NCBI GenBank assembly: GCA_029207755.1
Contig: JARCOQ010000005.1
Location: forward strand, 62,073,414-62,137,413
Direction: 5' to 3'
Source of the DNA: Chamaea fasciata
Lineage: Eukaryota > Chordata > Aves > Passeriformes > Sylviidae
DNA: 64,000 nucleotides
Shown: positions 51,061-62,572 of the stretch, one piece after another
How positions within the stretch are numbered: position 1 is the first letter of the stretch
Layout of the letters: each line of letters starts with the position of its first letter
The notes under the pieces: model-generated
Databases searched by the model: none
What the model saw: the letters and a program-made list of their open reading frames with translations, nothing else
What the model was told of the DNA's origin: nothing
Translations under genes and position numbers: made by a program

Positions 51061-52272
51061 ATTTTTACTGTCTTCCCTTTACTCAACAATGTGTTGTTTT
51101 GGTTGTTAGGTGCACCATATGGCAGCAGGGAGGCTGAGCCCTCAGATGAGTCCATCAGTTCTTGTTTTCCCACGTACTGAGGTGGCAGATTCAGCTGGTG
51201 TTTGTTAGATCCTCAAAATTGAGCTGTACCATTCTGCTGCTAGCCTAGGATCATGCAGGATTGTACAACCTTAGCTTCTCTCCAAACATTTTTGTTACGA
51301 GAATCTGCTTTATTTCTAAACCTAACTAAAGAAAGGGGAGAATGGTACTTTCAAGGAATATTTACTTTCTTAACGGCTTTCAAAGGCTTCAGGGGAAAAG
51401 ATCCTCATCAGCTCATAACATGTAGAAGAGTGGCCAACTGATAGGACCTCAGATTCTGGTGAATTCTGGAAAATTGTAGAGGACCTGTAAAGCTTTTACG
51501 GAGTTCAGCATGCTTGTCCAAAACCTCCGTAAGCCTTTCTCACCATAGTACAGCAAGTTTTAGGAAACTCATTGAGTCCGTCACCTCCTACTTCTAATTT
51601 TGCAAAACTCCCCAGGAGCTTTGTCCTTTTCCCCTCAGCCTTTGTGGTTTATAACTACAGGGGTAGAGCCATGTGAATTTGGTAGTAGTACTGCATTCAG
51701 AGCTGTATGTAATGAAGAGCTGCAATTTGCTGGGCACAATGACCTCTGTTGGGATCCTTCTCTGTGCTGCTGGCAGAGCTAATGCATATGCAGCTGTTTT
51801 ACATGCAGTCACGTTATCCTCTGTAGAGGTCAAAGCCCCACTGCATTATCTGGTTTTGCTGCCCTTTAGTACCATTGGAGAACTTTCCAGCTCATGCTGT
51901 TTCCCAGAATAGACACTGTCCCACCTACTCCAACCTATGGCTCCCCCCAGTTCAGGATGAACCAGATGCTTGGCATGCACGAAGACCATTTTCAATGAGG
52001 GTCCACCTGACCGCATTGCTGGACTTTGCAGATGCTGTCTTTTCTTGCTTAGTACTAAAAACTCATATGCCCTGTACATGGATTTTACCCTGATTATTGC
52101 ATTTCTGATAGGAAACCAGAAAATCTTCTTTGTCAGTATTCTTCTCTTGGGCTCTCTCTGTTTAATTCTGTAGATATCTACCTCCTCCCTTTAATTCCAT
52201 GCACATACAATAGTCTACTGTTTTTCAATTAAATCCCCATTCTGTATTTACATTTGTGCTTTATTCATTTTT

Positions 52273-52296
52273 GGGGGGGGGGGGGGAGGGGGAGGG
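52273..52296 (+). repeat. G-rich tract (G14 then G5/G3 blocks)
   Basis: G14 at 52273-52286, A, G5, A, G3. It has enough G blocks for an intramolecular G-quadruplex on the plus strand, which is the non-template strand for plus-sense and the template strand for SYN3 transcription. Confidence 0.95.
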
Positions 52297-53171
52297 CAGA
52301 TTTTGACGTGTCTGTAAGGGTATAGAGCTCTGCTGGTAGAATAAAAAAACATGTTTTAGTTCTAACACCCTGAGATGCATGTGTTTCCATTTTGAGGTCC
52401 AAAGAGCCAAGTGAATAAAATGTGACTTGCCTACTCTTGATTTTATTTCTTTAAATCTAGATCTCCTGGTGGCAAGAGAGTTCTTCTGAAAAGAGATAGG
52501 AAGATACAAATAATTATGTCCACATTTGTTTTTGTATTTACTTGATATTTTGATCAACCCCTGAAAAATTCAGGCTGCAAAGCAACCTAATCAGCAGTAG
52601 GTTCAATTTTAAAACTATTTTCTATGTTGAAAGATAGAGGTATCATCCCCGGGAGACATCACTGATAAGCACTTGAATGTTGCAATTTGTAAAGAATATT
52701 TTAAAATGTCAAACATAGAACTCTTGCTTCACATTTGATGATCAGAAAATACTTCAATACTTGTTTTTTTTAATATAATACAGGTGATAGAAATACCAGT
52801 GGGAACCTGTACCATCACTTAAAATGGGTTGGCATGAAATGGTAGTAAATATGTCTGCACTGATACTGGTTTCAAAGGTAATAGTAGTAGCAGATATCTA
52901 ACTGAATTCCTTACAAACTACTACTTTTGAATGTAGTTTCTGTTTGCTAACCATTTACTTGTCCAGGCTGGTTTCTTCAAGTGTATGTTTGTTAGCTTTT
53001 GAAGCAAACACCACCAGCCTTTTGGCTGCTTTAGGGATACTTGCAGCTCAAAGCATAATTTGTTACATCATACATGTTACTCTGTATTTTCCTGGATGTC
53101 AGAAACTACAGAAATACTTCACAACTAAAATGGATCAGACAGCCAAAAATCCAAGGGGAGGAAAAAATTTG

Positions 53172-53305
53172 TAGGCAAGGAACTGAGGAGGAGAGATTAA
53201 GCAGCCTGCCAAAGTTTACAAAGGAAAATCTATGCTAAACTAGGAATTGGACCCAGACATCCTGAATGTCAGTCCAGCCATAACCACAAGACTGTCCCTC
53301 TTCTG
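53172..53305 (+). mobile_element. Ancient MIR-like SINE
   Basis: GGAACTGAGGAGGAGAGATT, AAGCAGCCTGCC, AGGAATTGGACCCAGACATC and GTCAGTCCAGCCATAACCAC, ending AAGACTGTCCCTC. This is the familiar amniote MIR tail ('aactgaggcacagagaggttaag...ggaattcgaacccagg...gtccagtgctctaaccactagac'). About 130 bp, diverged. Confidence 0.85.
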
Positions 53306-54239
53306 ATTCATAAATACTATTACAAATTAACTAGCAGCTCTGAGTCCTTGTGATACATTAGTCATAAATAGTGGAGTAAAAGTATTGCATTCTTTGTAAA
53401 AATGCAACACTTTGAGTTTGAGCTTGGCTTGGTGCTAGTCAGCCTTTTTAACTAAAGGGTCATTGACTGAAATGTGGGCTGCAGTCACCAGGTTCAGACC
53501 GTGGCTGTTTGTCGTTGTTGTGTGTCTGTAGCCAGGAATCACTCAGGATACTACTCTGTGACAGAGGGACTACATTGGTAAAAAGAGGACCTAGCATTTA
53601 CATTTTAGCTGTCAGGGCAAGGAATGATTGCTGTCACCTGTATAAGTGTCTTTTCTTGCATAGGTATGGTGCATATATATCTGGGACATAGGCATAGGCC
53701 TTCAGAGTATTTTACATGACAATAAGTTATTTGAAGCCAATCAATCCTGCTTCAGGATTTTTGGGGCAACATCTCTATCGCGGCTGAATACCTCTGAAAA
53801 TGTTTTTATAGCTTCTCAGAACCAAAGAGAAAATCCAAAAGGTGTCTCTGACCATCAAGGATGGTGTGAGCTTGCTCTCAAAACCTCACTTAAGAGTAAG
53901 ATTTTAAAACCCCTTGTTACTGCCTGGCAAAGTCCTCTCTGACCAAGGACTGATTAGAGAAGAGGCTGATTGTGCAGCTGATGCCAATATTAGTCCCAAA
54001 GAGCATCCATCTCAAACTCAAGTTCTATGTACATATGATCTGGGGCTGACTTAGAGTCAGAATAATAAATGGGAATCATGTTGCTTGGCATGAGGAAATC
54101 TAACTATAATGCTGCTCATCATATTTTAGAGGAAAAATAGCTGTCAGGCATGCAATGATCTAAGTCTGCTAGGAAATAGCTCCATCTGTACAGTGAACTT
54201 TGGGAAATCCCCTTGTCAAATTCACTGACAAGTGACTGT

Positions 54240-55350
54240 GAAGAACCACAGAACAATAGATATTGTGATTGGAACAGCTGTAGAAGTCATCTACTCCACC
54301 CACAGAATTATTCACAGAAGTACTATTGCCAGCACATCATCTGGTCAGCCCTAACTCTGAATAGCTGCATCCTGAAAACTGCCTAAATTGGATATTCTGT
54401 GATCTCTGTGGCCTGTCTGTTCCAATGCTGCACTACCTTTATAGGAATTTCCTTCTTAATGTCCAGCTCCTGTGGCTCCTGTTCAATGTTGTATCATCTG
54501 ATGCTGCTGAGGAAAACATGTATCTGTTGTGCTTGTAATTACCCTTCAGGCCCTTGCAGGCTGTTTGATTAGCTTTCCTTTCACCTGCCTCAACATGCCT
54601 CAACACACCCTTGCCAATCACGTGCTCCACACATCAGACCACTTCTGGTCAGAGTGGTAGACTTCTGCTGGACACTCTCCAGTTTCCTCCCATCCCTCTG
54701 CAATGTCCAGGTTCCAGACTGGACAGCATGTCCTATGCAGCCTCATCAGTGTCAGGCACCAGGGAGAAGAGCTTTCCTAGATCTGCCAGCCATGCCGCTC
54801 CTCATGTAGTGCAGAACACAGCTGCCTTGGGGTGTCAGTGCATGATCAGCCTGAAATCCACTGTAACCTCCTGACTTTCAGTATCTCAACCATTCCCTCC
54901 CAGCTTTTAGGGATGCAAGGAGTCATTCCAGCTCAGGTGAAGAACTTTGCATTTCTCTCTCGTGGACTTCTTAATGAGGTTTCTATTGCTACAATCCTTG
55001 TGTCTTTGAGGTGCCTCGTGGTTGAAGATGTCTTTTGTTGTGTCAGTTGTCATAACTTTGCATCTTCCAGTGATATGCTGAGGCTGCACATCTGTTATCC
55101 AGGCTGTTGTTGAAGTATATGGACCACAGAATCAACCTCTTGTGCACACCATTTATTACTAGGTATAAGCAGATGCTAAGCCTTTGATCATCACTACCTT
55201 CTCAGTCTTGTGGTCCAGCTGAACTTTACCCCACCTAGAAGTCCTTTGTTCCAACCTTGACATTGAAGAGCTTAGAAGATAGCAGATCTTTACCATTTCT
55301 AAGCATTGCTAAAGCAGCACTGGGGGTAAGGTCTCCTAAATTCTTTCACA
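54240..55350 (-). mobile_element. Old CR1 LINE fragment (~1.1 kb)
   Basis: In plus orientation it reads through inverted CR1 landmarks in order. These are CCACAGAACAATAGA at the 3' tail, GGAATTTCCTTCTTAATGTCC, CACTCTCCAGTTTCC, AAGAACTTTGCATTTCTCTC and GACTTCTTAATGAGGTTTC, then decayed 3' reverse-transcriptase-coding sequence toward 55350. It is the longest CR1 copy here. It is full of stops and indels, so it is a molecular fossil with no active protein. The 87-, 93- and 60-aa frames inside it are remnants. Confidence 0.8.
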
Positions 55351-58300
55351 GACATTCTCCAAAAAGACTGTAACAATATGGGCTTGATAAAGGAAAGACT
55401 GTATTCAAACTGGAATTAGGCATTTATGGAAGATAGTGTGGCTCTTTTGTGCTGGATGCTTCAAAACTGTTGCTTTCCCATTCTGCCACTGCTTCTTTCC
55501 TTACCAACAAAAATTGAAATTTAGATAGGTTGTGCAGTTTAAGAAGAAGGGATGAGGCCTGGGGTAGACACAGTGATATTGCCGGCTAATGTCTGTAGAC
55601 CCAACAAAGTGCACCGAAAAAAGGCCACTTTCACCTGACATAGTCCAAACACATTAACTCAAAACATCTTCTTCCAGGAAAAATTATCTGGCATTCTGTC
55701 ATAACATTTAATTACAACAAACTCATTTCCCCACCCCAGATAGACTGAAAGAGTTTCAAAAGGCAAACAAATTAAATAAATTAATTTTTAATTTTGTTTA
55801 GACTGCAAGTTCTTCTTCCTGGTGTGAAAAGATGGGACTGAAAAAGCCATTCACTCTCCAAATGTGCCTGGCTCTGAATTTGGATATTTCATATCCAAAC
55901 TCTCTGCCTGTAGTCCATATCTGTTAGCAGGAGGTTGGGGATTAAGACAACCTCACGCATCCAGGTCAGAGCTGTTATAAGGGGGCCTTTTATTCATTCA
56001 GTTGTTCCTTACCAATCCTCTTTAGCATTCAGTTTCTCTTTGGTTCTTTGGTTCCTGTTAGGTTAAGGGGAATTACACATCCATATGGTAAGGAGAGAAT
56101 GGATTCCTTCTTCCTCTGTAGACAGTAAGGAAAACTAGAGGAAGCATCAATTTGTAATATAAGATGAGCAAAGAAATCCTTAGCAATTATTTCATCACAA
56201 CTGTCTAATTATGAGGATACAGTTTCCTCTCTACACCTGAGAAACTGCAGGGCTGAGCTACATCCCAGATGAGTGCGGTAGGACTGAACAGTACCAGAAT
56301 TAAGTCCTAATGGAGAAGTTCCTCCTGTTGCTAAGCTGGTTGGGTGACCTACTTGTACTGTCACTGGATACTGAGCATCCTTGTTTGAGCACAAAGTTGG
56401 TATTATTGTTGATGCTCAGACTAACTAGCTATTTATCCCTGCCACCCATGATAGGACTTAATCTCAAGTAATCTGAGGTGGCAATGAAACATGATGCAAG
56501 GCAACTTGGAGGGCTTTTCACTTCAGACAGGCTTATTCAGTTTGCCCTGTATGGCAGAGTTTATTGAATACCAAGCAAGAAACCTCAGGGAAAAGACTCT
56601 CTCCATTTATATGATGACTTGCTGCAGTGAAGGAAGCTGCCCTGACCTTGCTTTTGTTCCTCTCCAAAAGCCTATTCAAAGGCACAAAACCAAACCCCCA
56701 ACAAAGAAGTGAAGGAGCTGAAGCCCAGAGGCAGTTTCCAGCTGTCTGATATCATCTCTCTCCACTAACAGGAGCCTCCTCAGGGAGACAGATCTGCACA
56801 TCCCACTTCACATGGCAGGGACTGCCTCTGGCCTTGGGGATGAGCAGAGGGAAATTTCCCTTCAGCTCAGTCAACTGCCGCAATGAGGTGACTTTGAGTC
56901 CTCCATCTTTTGGTTACTTATTTTCTTGGCATTTTAGTGAAAGCTAGAGGATCTGTTTTCCATTTGCTGTACTTTTGCTGGAGACTGTAATTGCTCTTTG
57001 AACCTTCAGAAGCAGGAAACCCATTAAAGGCCCAAGAGGACAGGGATTCAGTGCCAGCCAGCACATTCCTTAGCTCCTTTCATCCTGCAAGAGGAGAATG
57101 CTTCTGGCTTCTCAAAAAGGGATATTACTACATTTTGTTCAAATTTAAGGCTGAATTCAAGAGTAATTTTACCACTCACTTTATAGTTATCATTATTGCT
57201 GCTATTTGCTGTATTCTCTTTATGGTTATTAACACAGAAATATCTATGGGGAGATCATTACAGAAAACCCAAATATCAAGCTTGCCTTTCAATATCTTGC
57301 AGACTGTAATGACAGATATAATAACAAGAAAATCTGAGCTGTGGGCATGGCACATCAGACGAGAAAACTGTTGGTCAGAGCTTTTAAGGAGCTCTGGAAA
57401 GAAAATGAGAAGGCTGCAATTGAATGGGATGAAAGAGCTGCCTGTTTCAGGTAGAAAAAGTATGAAAAATCTTTCATACATGATAATACGCTTTTAATGA
57501 TGCAGTTGCCACCCAATAAGGCTATTTTTTTTTAAGAAATGACATGACTCAGAATAAGTGCGATTGGCATATGGCTAAATTCTTTTAGTTGTACATCCCC
57601 TCTGTAAACCGCTGGTAATCTTACAGAAAGTGGGAAGCGGGTTGCTGTCACTTTGCCTCAGTACAGAGTGCCCCATAATGACTTTCTGTTGCATGAGACC
57701 CCTAGGGTAGCTAGTTGGCTGTGTCTGAGTCTGTTCCATAGGCTCTGGAGTGGGAGAGAACTAAGCAGTGCACCACAAGAAAAAAGGGTAAACCTCAGAA
57801 GGTACTTCTTAGAAAATAATGGTAGGACTGGGAGCAGGAAGGCACAGATATTCTGAGACTGAAAACTGAGAATGAGGAGCTTGGATCAGGTGTGATAAAA
57901 GAAACAAAAGAGGTTATTTTAAGGATGACCCAGCTGAAGTTTGGATTTGTTATTTTAGTGAACTTCACAAGAACTAGTCCTGTGTCAGGTTTCAGCCCCT
58001 TCAGTAGTTGGCTCTGTGCCACTTTAGTTACACAGATCTTCAGCAAAGCTGGTATCACAATCTGATGAAATTATCTTAGTGCCCAAGAGTATAAATGAAG
58101 TGGCTGACACTGCTGTTCCATCCTCTGTTGAAATGGTAAAAGGAAAGGAAGCAGGAGACACAAGGATGTCTCATGTGTCACAAAGATATCGGAAAAGCCT
58201 TGAGACTTCTCCAGCTTATGTCTGGGATTGGGTCCTACTGGAGAGGAGCTAGACAGACCATCCTAGTGATGGCAATACTTGCAGAGGAATTGTCACTTCT

Positions 58301-58724
58301 TTGTATTTGTCCTTATGAGAGATCAAAAAAAGGGTTTTGCTAGACAGTGACATGAAGCAAAACCTGTCATGCATGCTCTGTGTGTCCAACAGAGACACGA
58401 CATGTTTGCAGTGGTCATGGGTTAGGAAGGAGCCTGTGCTGAACATCACAGAACCATTTGCTTCCAACAGAAAAAAGCACTTTGCATGTGGCAGCTTTTC
58501 TGCAAGGAACCAATGGGTCGTTCAGCTCTGCAGTTTACAGCAACAACCAGGTTCTGAGAGTGGGAAATTTTTGCTGGTAATCCCTCCAAACTCCTTTATC
58601 TACAAATAATGTAGCATAAAGGGCAAGCACAAAGCATTGATTCTGGTCCTCAGCATTGTCCAGATACACATCTTCTCCCTTGCTCATTCTTCTTATACTT
58701 CAGGTTACTTTAAATGAGGACAAA

Positions 58725-58850
58725 CAGAATCATGGAATTGTTTAGGTGGGGGAAGACCTCTAAGATCAAGTCCAGATATTAACCTAATACTGCCAAGTCC
58801 ATCACTAAAACAAGTTCCTAAGAACAATATCTACATGTGCTGCATTTGCA
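58725..58850 (-). mobile_element. Short CR1 LINE 3' tail
   Basis: AACAGAATCATGGAATTGTT, AGGTGGGGGAAGACCTC, TAAGATCAAGTCCAGATATT, AACCTAATACTGCCAAGTCC and ATCACTAAAACAAGTTCC match the inverted avian CR1 terminus almost word for word. It is truncated after about 125 bp. Confidence 0.9.
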
Positions 58851-60184
58851 CACAAAATGCCTGCATGAAATAATTGTAGCGACTGTGGAGTCAAGTGCTT
58901 AGAAACCCAGGAAATTCAGGATGAAAGTTACCTGGGCAACCTCTGAGCATCCCCTGATGGCTATTAATGGATGTGAAAGCCTCACAAGGGCTCTCTGCAG
59001 TACTCCCTGCCTCATGCATCGTGGGACATAGATGGCAGTGGTCAGCAGAGGAAAAGGGACTGAAGAAGGAGCAAGAGTCATGGGACTGAAGGGATGGACA
59101 GCTGCCCTGCAGAGCTGGCCAGTGCTCCTGTCATCCAGTGTGATGCTGGGCAAGTTAGCTAGATTCCCCATGGGTGATTGTGACAAGGCTGTCCATTGCT
59201 TTCTGCATACCTGACATAGCCTTCAGTCCCAGACTGTGCTCTGAGGCCAAGAGGGATTATTTTTTTATCATTAATTGATTCCCTGATCCTATTTGCAGAA
59301 CAGACCCAAAACTGAAAATGTGTGTGTGTTGTGAGATTCAGTGTAGGGCCAGGGTGGGAAGGCAAGGGCTCTGCTGACCAGCGTGGAAGCAATTGAAGCT
59401 GGCATTGCAGCCAGAGCCCCTGAATGCTTGAGCCATAGCTGACTTGCAAAAGGGAAGGAACACTTGCAACTGCACCTGAACTCTGTGCTTTGAATATAAA
59501 GTGCTGCAGCATGGTAGAAACTGAAAATCCAAGTCCTTGTCATTCTGTATCAAGTACACAAATCTTCTGACTTTGCACTTCCAGCAGGCAGCCTCTCATT
59601 TACAAAATACATAATATTTACTGTCCTGCTGTGAAAACAAAGTTGTTGATGTTTCTGAAACAGTTAGTCATGATATCTTGCTGAATGCCATGAACTCAAA
59701 AGGGGTTTTAGTTATTCTGCTCTCAGAAGTTTGTTTAAACACTATGAACTAAAGATGATCTTAGTTCATCTACTGAGCAGAAGGACAAAGCTAAGTCTGA
59801 AATGTTTATGTTTTTAATTGCAGAAATCCTGTGACAGGAATCCTGGGAAAGAAGTCATCTACTTTGCATGCCTCAGAGGACAGAAATTAAAACTTCAGTG
59901 TCAACCCTTGTATGGGCACTTCCCATGGCAATTCCTGGCTTTGCAACTACAACAGTATTTGAATGTAGTTTTTGTACTTAGACAATACATTTACAGTCGT
60001 CTTCACTTGTAGCCTACCAGTCCCTGCTGATCTGAAATTTTCTCAACTGAAAATGTTTTAACTAATAGTCAGCTACAAGCTCAATTAAGCCAGAGCAAAT
60101 CTTGTATATAGACAGCTTTTCTTGGAATAAGTGGTTTATTTGATTTGGCTTCCTTTGCTTTTATTTTTTTATTTTTTTGTACAG

Positions 60185-60279
60185 GAAAAATTATGAAACA
60201 TGTGAAGATCTCTCATCATCTTTATAATCTACAAACCCTTCTGGATGGGCTTACTAGCACATCCCTGGAGGGACAGCAG
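60185..60279 (+). other. Candidate plus-strand exon, unidentified
   Basis: A long T-rich pyrimidine tract ending TTTTTTGTACAG precedes 60185, and CAGCAG|GTATGT follows 60279. The 95 bp between are open in the frame that reads KIMKHVKISHHLYN and LQTLLDGLTS, ending LEGQQ. I recognise no family. It would be antisense to SYN3, inside its large intron, and could be a lncRNA exon or chance. No partner exon with a matching phase was found in the window. Confidence 0.2.
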
Positions 60280-62521
60280 GTATGTGTGGGAGCTGGAGTA
60301 TGTCTGAGATGCTGGCTGATGACCTGTTGTCAGATTTTTTTTCAGCAGCAAAGTTCAGCAACCCTTCTGTTGTGGCAGGCTTTTAGTACAGGAAATTTTA
60401 ACACAAATTTTGATTGGAAAATAAAAAGAAAGTAAGAAAAATAGTATTTTAAAACTTTTTTGTTTTCTCTGCCCTCTTGTAGTTTTCTGCTCCTTGTTTA
60501 CAACTTGGAAGCAAAGGAACTAGATTCTTTCACCCTGTGAAAGGTTTAAAACAGGTTAAAACACCAGCTTAGGATTTTTCTTAAGTAATAACCAACAAGC
60601 AAAGCTAAATCCTTTTGCAAAATAACAAATTTAATCGGACAGGCAGCTTTGCACCAGCTTCCGTCAATCTGCTGCCCAGTGCAGAGGCACAGGAACCGAG
60701 GGGGCCACAGCTGCTCTCCAGGGAGACTGGCAGGGCTCCAGCACCAACCAGCCTGCTCAGCAGATAAAGGTTCCAGCCCGCTGGGAACATGCAGCAAAGT
60801 GTGGGACTGTCCCACTGGTACTCAGTGTTGGGAAACTATTAGAGGAATGCGTAGTTCAACAAGCCTCTACACACATGCCTCTGTTTTTTCCCTCGAGATA
60901 AGATTTCATGTTACGAATTCTCAGGGCTTCCCCTGTTTTTCTGGGCAGAGGAATCCTGGTTTAACCCAGCAAATGATGAAAGGGGCCCATAACATGGGAC
61001 AGAGGCAGGCCTTGTCACCTCAGGCACCTGGCAATACATTAGGAAAGAGTTCTATAAAGCAGGGAGCTGTCGCTCTTGGCACAGCTGTCCCTGCAGAAAG
61101 CAGACAGTAGCTCCTGCAGCCCCATCCATGTGCAGTTCAGATGACCTGAGCTGGTTTTTAACAGCACTGTGGGCTGCTCAGAGCCCAGGGCAGGCTCCAG
61201 CCCTGCGCAGTTCCCGGGGTGAGGATGTTTGCTAACAGCTCGCCTGTGAACTCCACAGCCTCGGTTATCAGCACACACTCCAGGCAGGTTACAGCGAGTT
61301 CGAGCTTGCCTGCGTGACCCAGGGGCTGGCCTCTGATGACAGTGTCACTGTATGCTCAGCTCTACACCCCCTCCTGCACTGGCTCCTTTGACAGGCCACT
61401 TAACACACACAGCACATTTCTGAAAGGAAGAAACAATTCTCGACTCCACTCAGAGGCTAATGGAGAAAAGTCTTGTTCAAATACAAGTGCATGAATTGCT
61501 TCAAAGTAATTTTCTTGAAAATGCCTGGGAGAAATTTCTTTCTTTGCCTCAGAACTTTTTCTTACCATTTATTTATATAAATACTTGCAACAATGGCTAA
61601 TTGTCAGAAAAATGTAAGCTATTTTTCAGCAGGATTCTTGTCTGCCCATTTCTACATTCCAAACTTCTGTCTTTATAGCTGAGGTCTTGACTAAATTATA
61701 TAGTTCAGTACTGAGCTAGGTACTATCTCCCCAGAATGAGCTTGTTGGGACTGACAAGCATTCTTGTTAAAAGCCTGAAATAAAACAATCTGTTCCAAAT
61801 GACCTATTCTTGGCTCTGGCAACTATTTGTGTGTATATATGCCCCAAGTTACATTAATGTGGAAGTAACAGATCACAGAGAGCTTGTAGTGTTGTATATG
61901 ATACTTACACATTAAGCCTATGGCCATGACATCACTGCCCTTGTTCTGGGCTCCAGTGATGGTGTAGCCAACAAAAGCGTAACTGATAACACAACTCATT
62001 GTTCCTCTCAGCTGCTAAGGCCGTGTTGCCTTTGTGAGTCACGCTCAGCATGCAGAGGTGACACATTCCCCCATTAGTATTACTAATCCCCTGGTTTGAG
62101 AAGGGAATAGTGACTGCTCTAAGAGAACAGGGAAGGGGTGGAGAAGCATGGGGACTCACAAACTCGCTAGCATGGCTTAGCCTTCCTGAATTCATTTGTC
62201 TGCAGCATGGATATGACATTAGGATCTTAAACTGTTACAAACAAGGATTGTCCTGAGGCTTATATAGGATAATTACTATTTTTTGGTGAATAGTAATGAG
62301 AGGCTCAGGCTGACTGCAAGATACAAGGAACCAACATAGACCCTGTGTTTTCCTTTCTGTTTTGTTGGCCGACCAGCAAGGAGGTCCAGCGAGATGGAGA
62401 GCTATAGGAACAGAATTGCTCTACTAGTCTCAGCTGGAGAGAAAAGAGCTGAAAAAGCCTAGAGGAGGTGGACCCAATAGTGACCAACATATGCTAGCAC
62501 ATCTGGGAGGATTTGTGTAAG

Positions 62522-62572
62522 AAAACAACAACATCATCATCACAAAAATGAGGATAATGAGGATGACGAAGT
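62522..62572. repeat. Degenerate AAC/ATC/GAT simple repeat
   Basis: CAACAACATCATCATCACAAAAATGAGGATAATGAGGATGACG-type low-complexity sequence. The small frames through it are not genes. Confidence 0.65.

Noticed and set aside
54611..55113. Plus-strand frames of 87 and 93 aa
   Set aside because: Antisense frames through an old CR1 copy.
59824..59909. Possible plus-strand exon after TTTTTAATTGCAG
   Set aside because: The only nearby donor (GTATGG at 59910) is weak, and the resulting phase does not join to the 60185 candidate.
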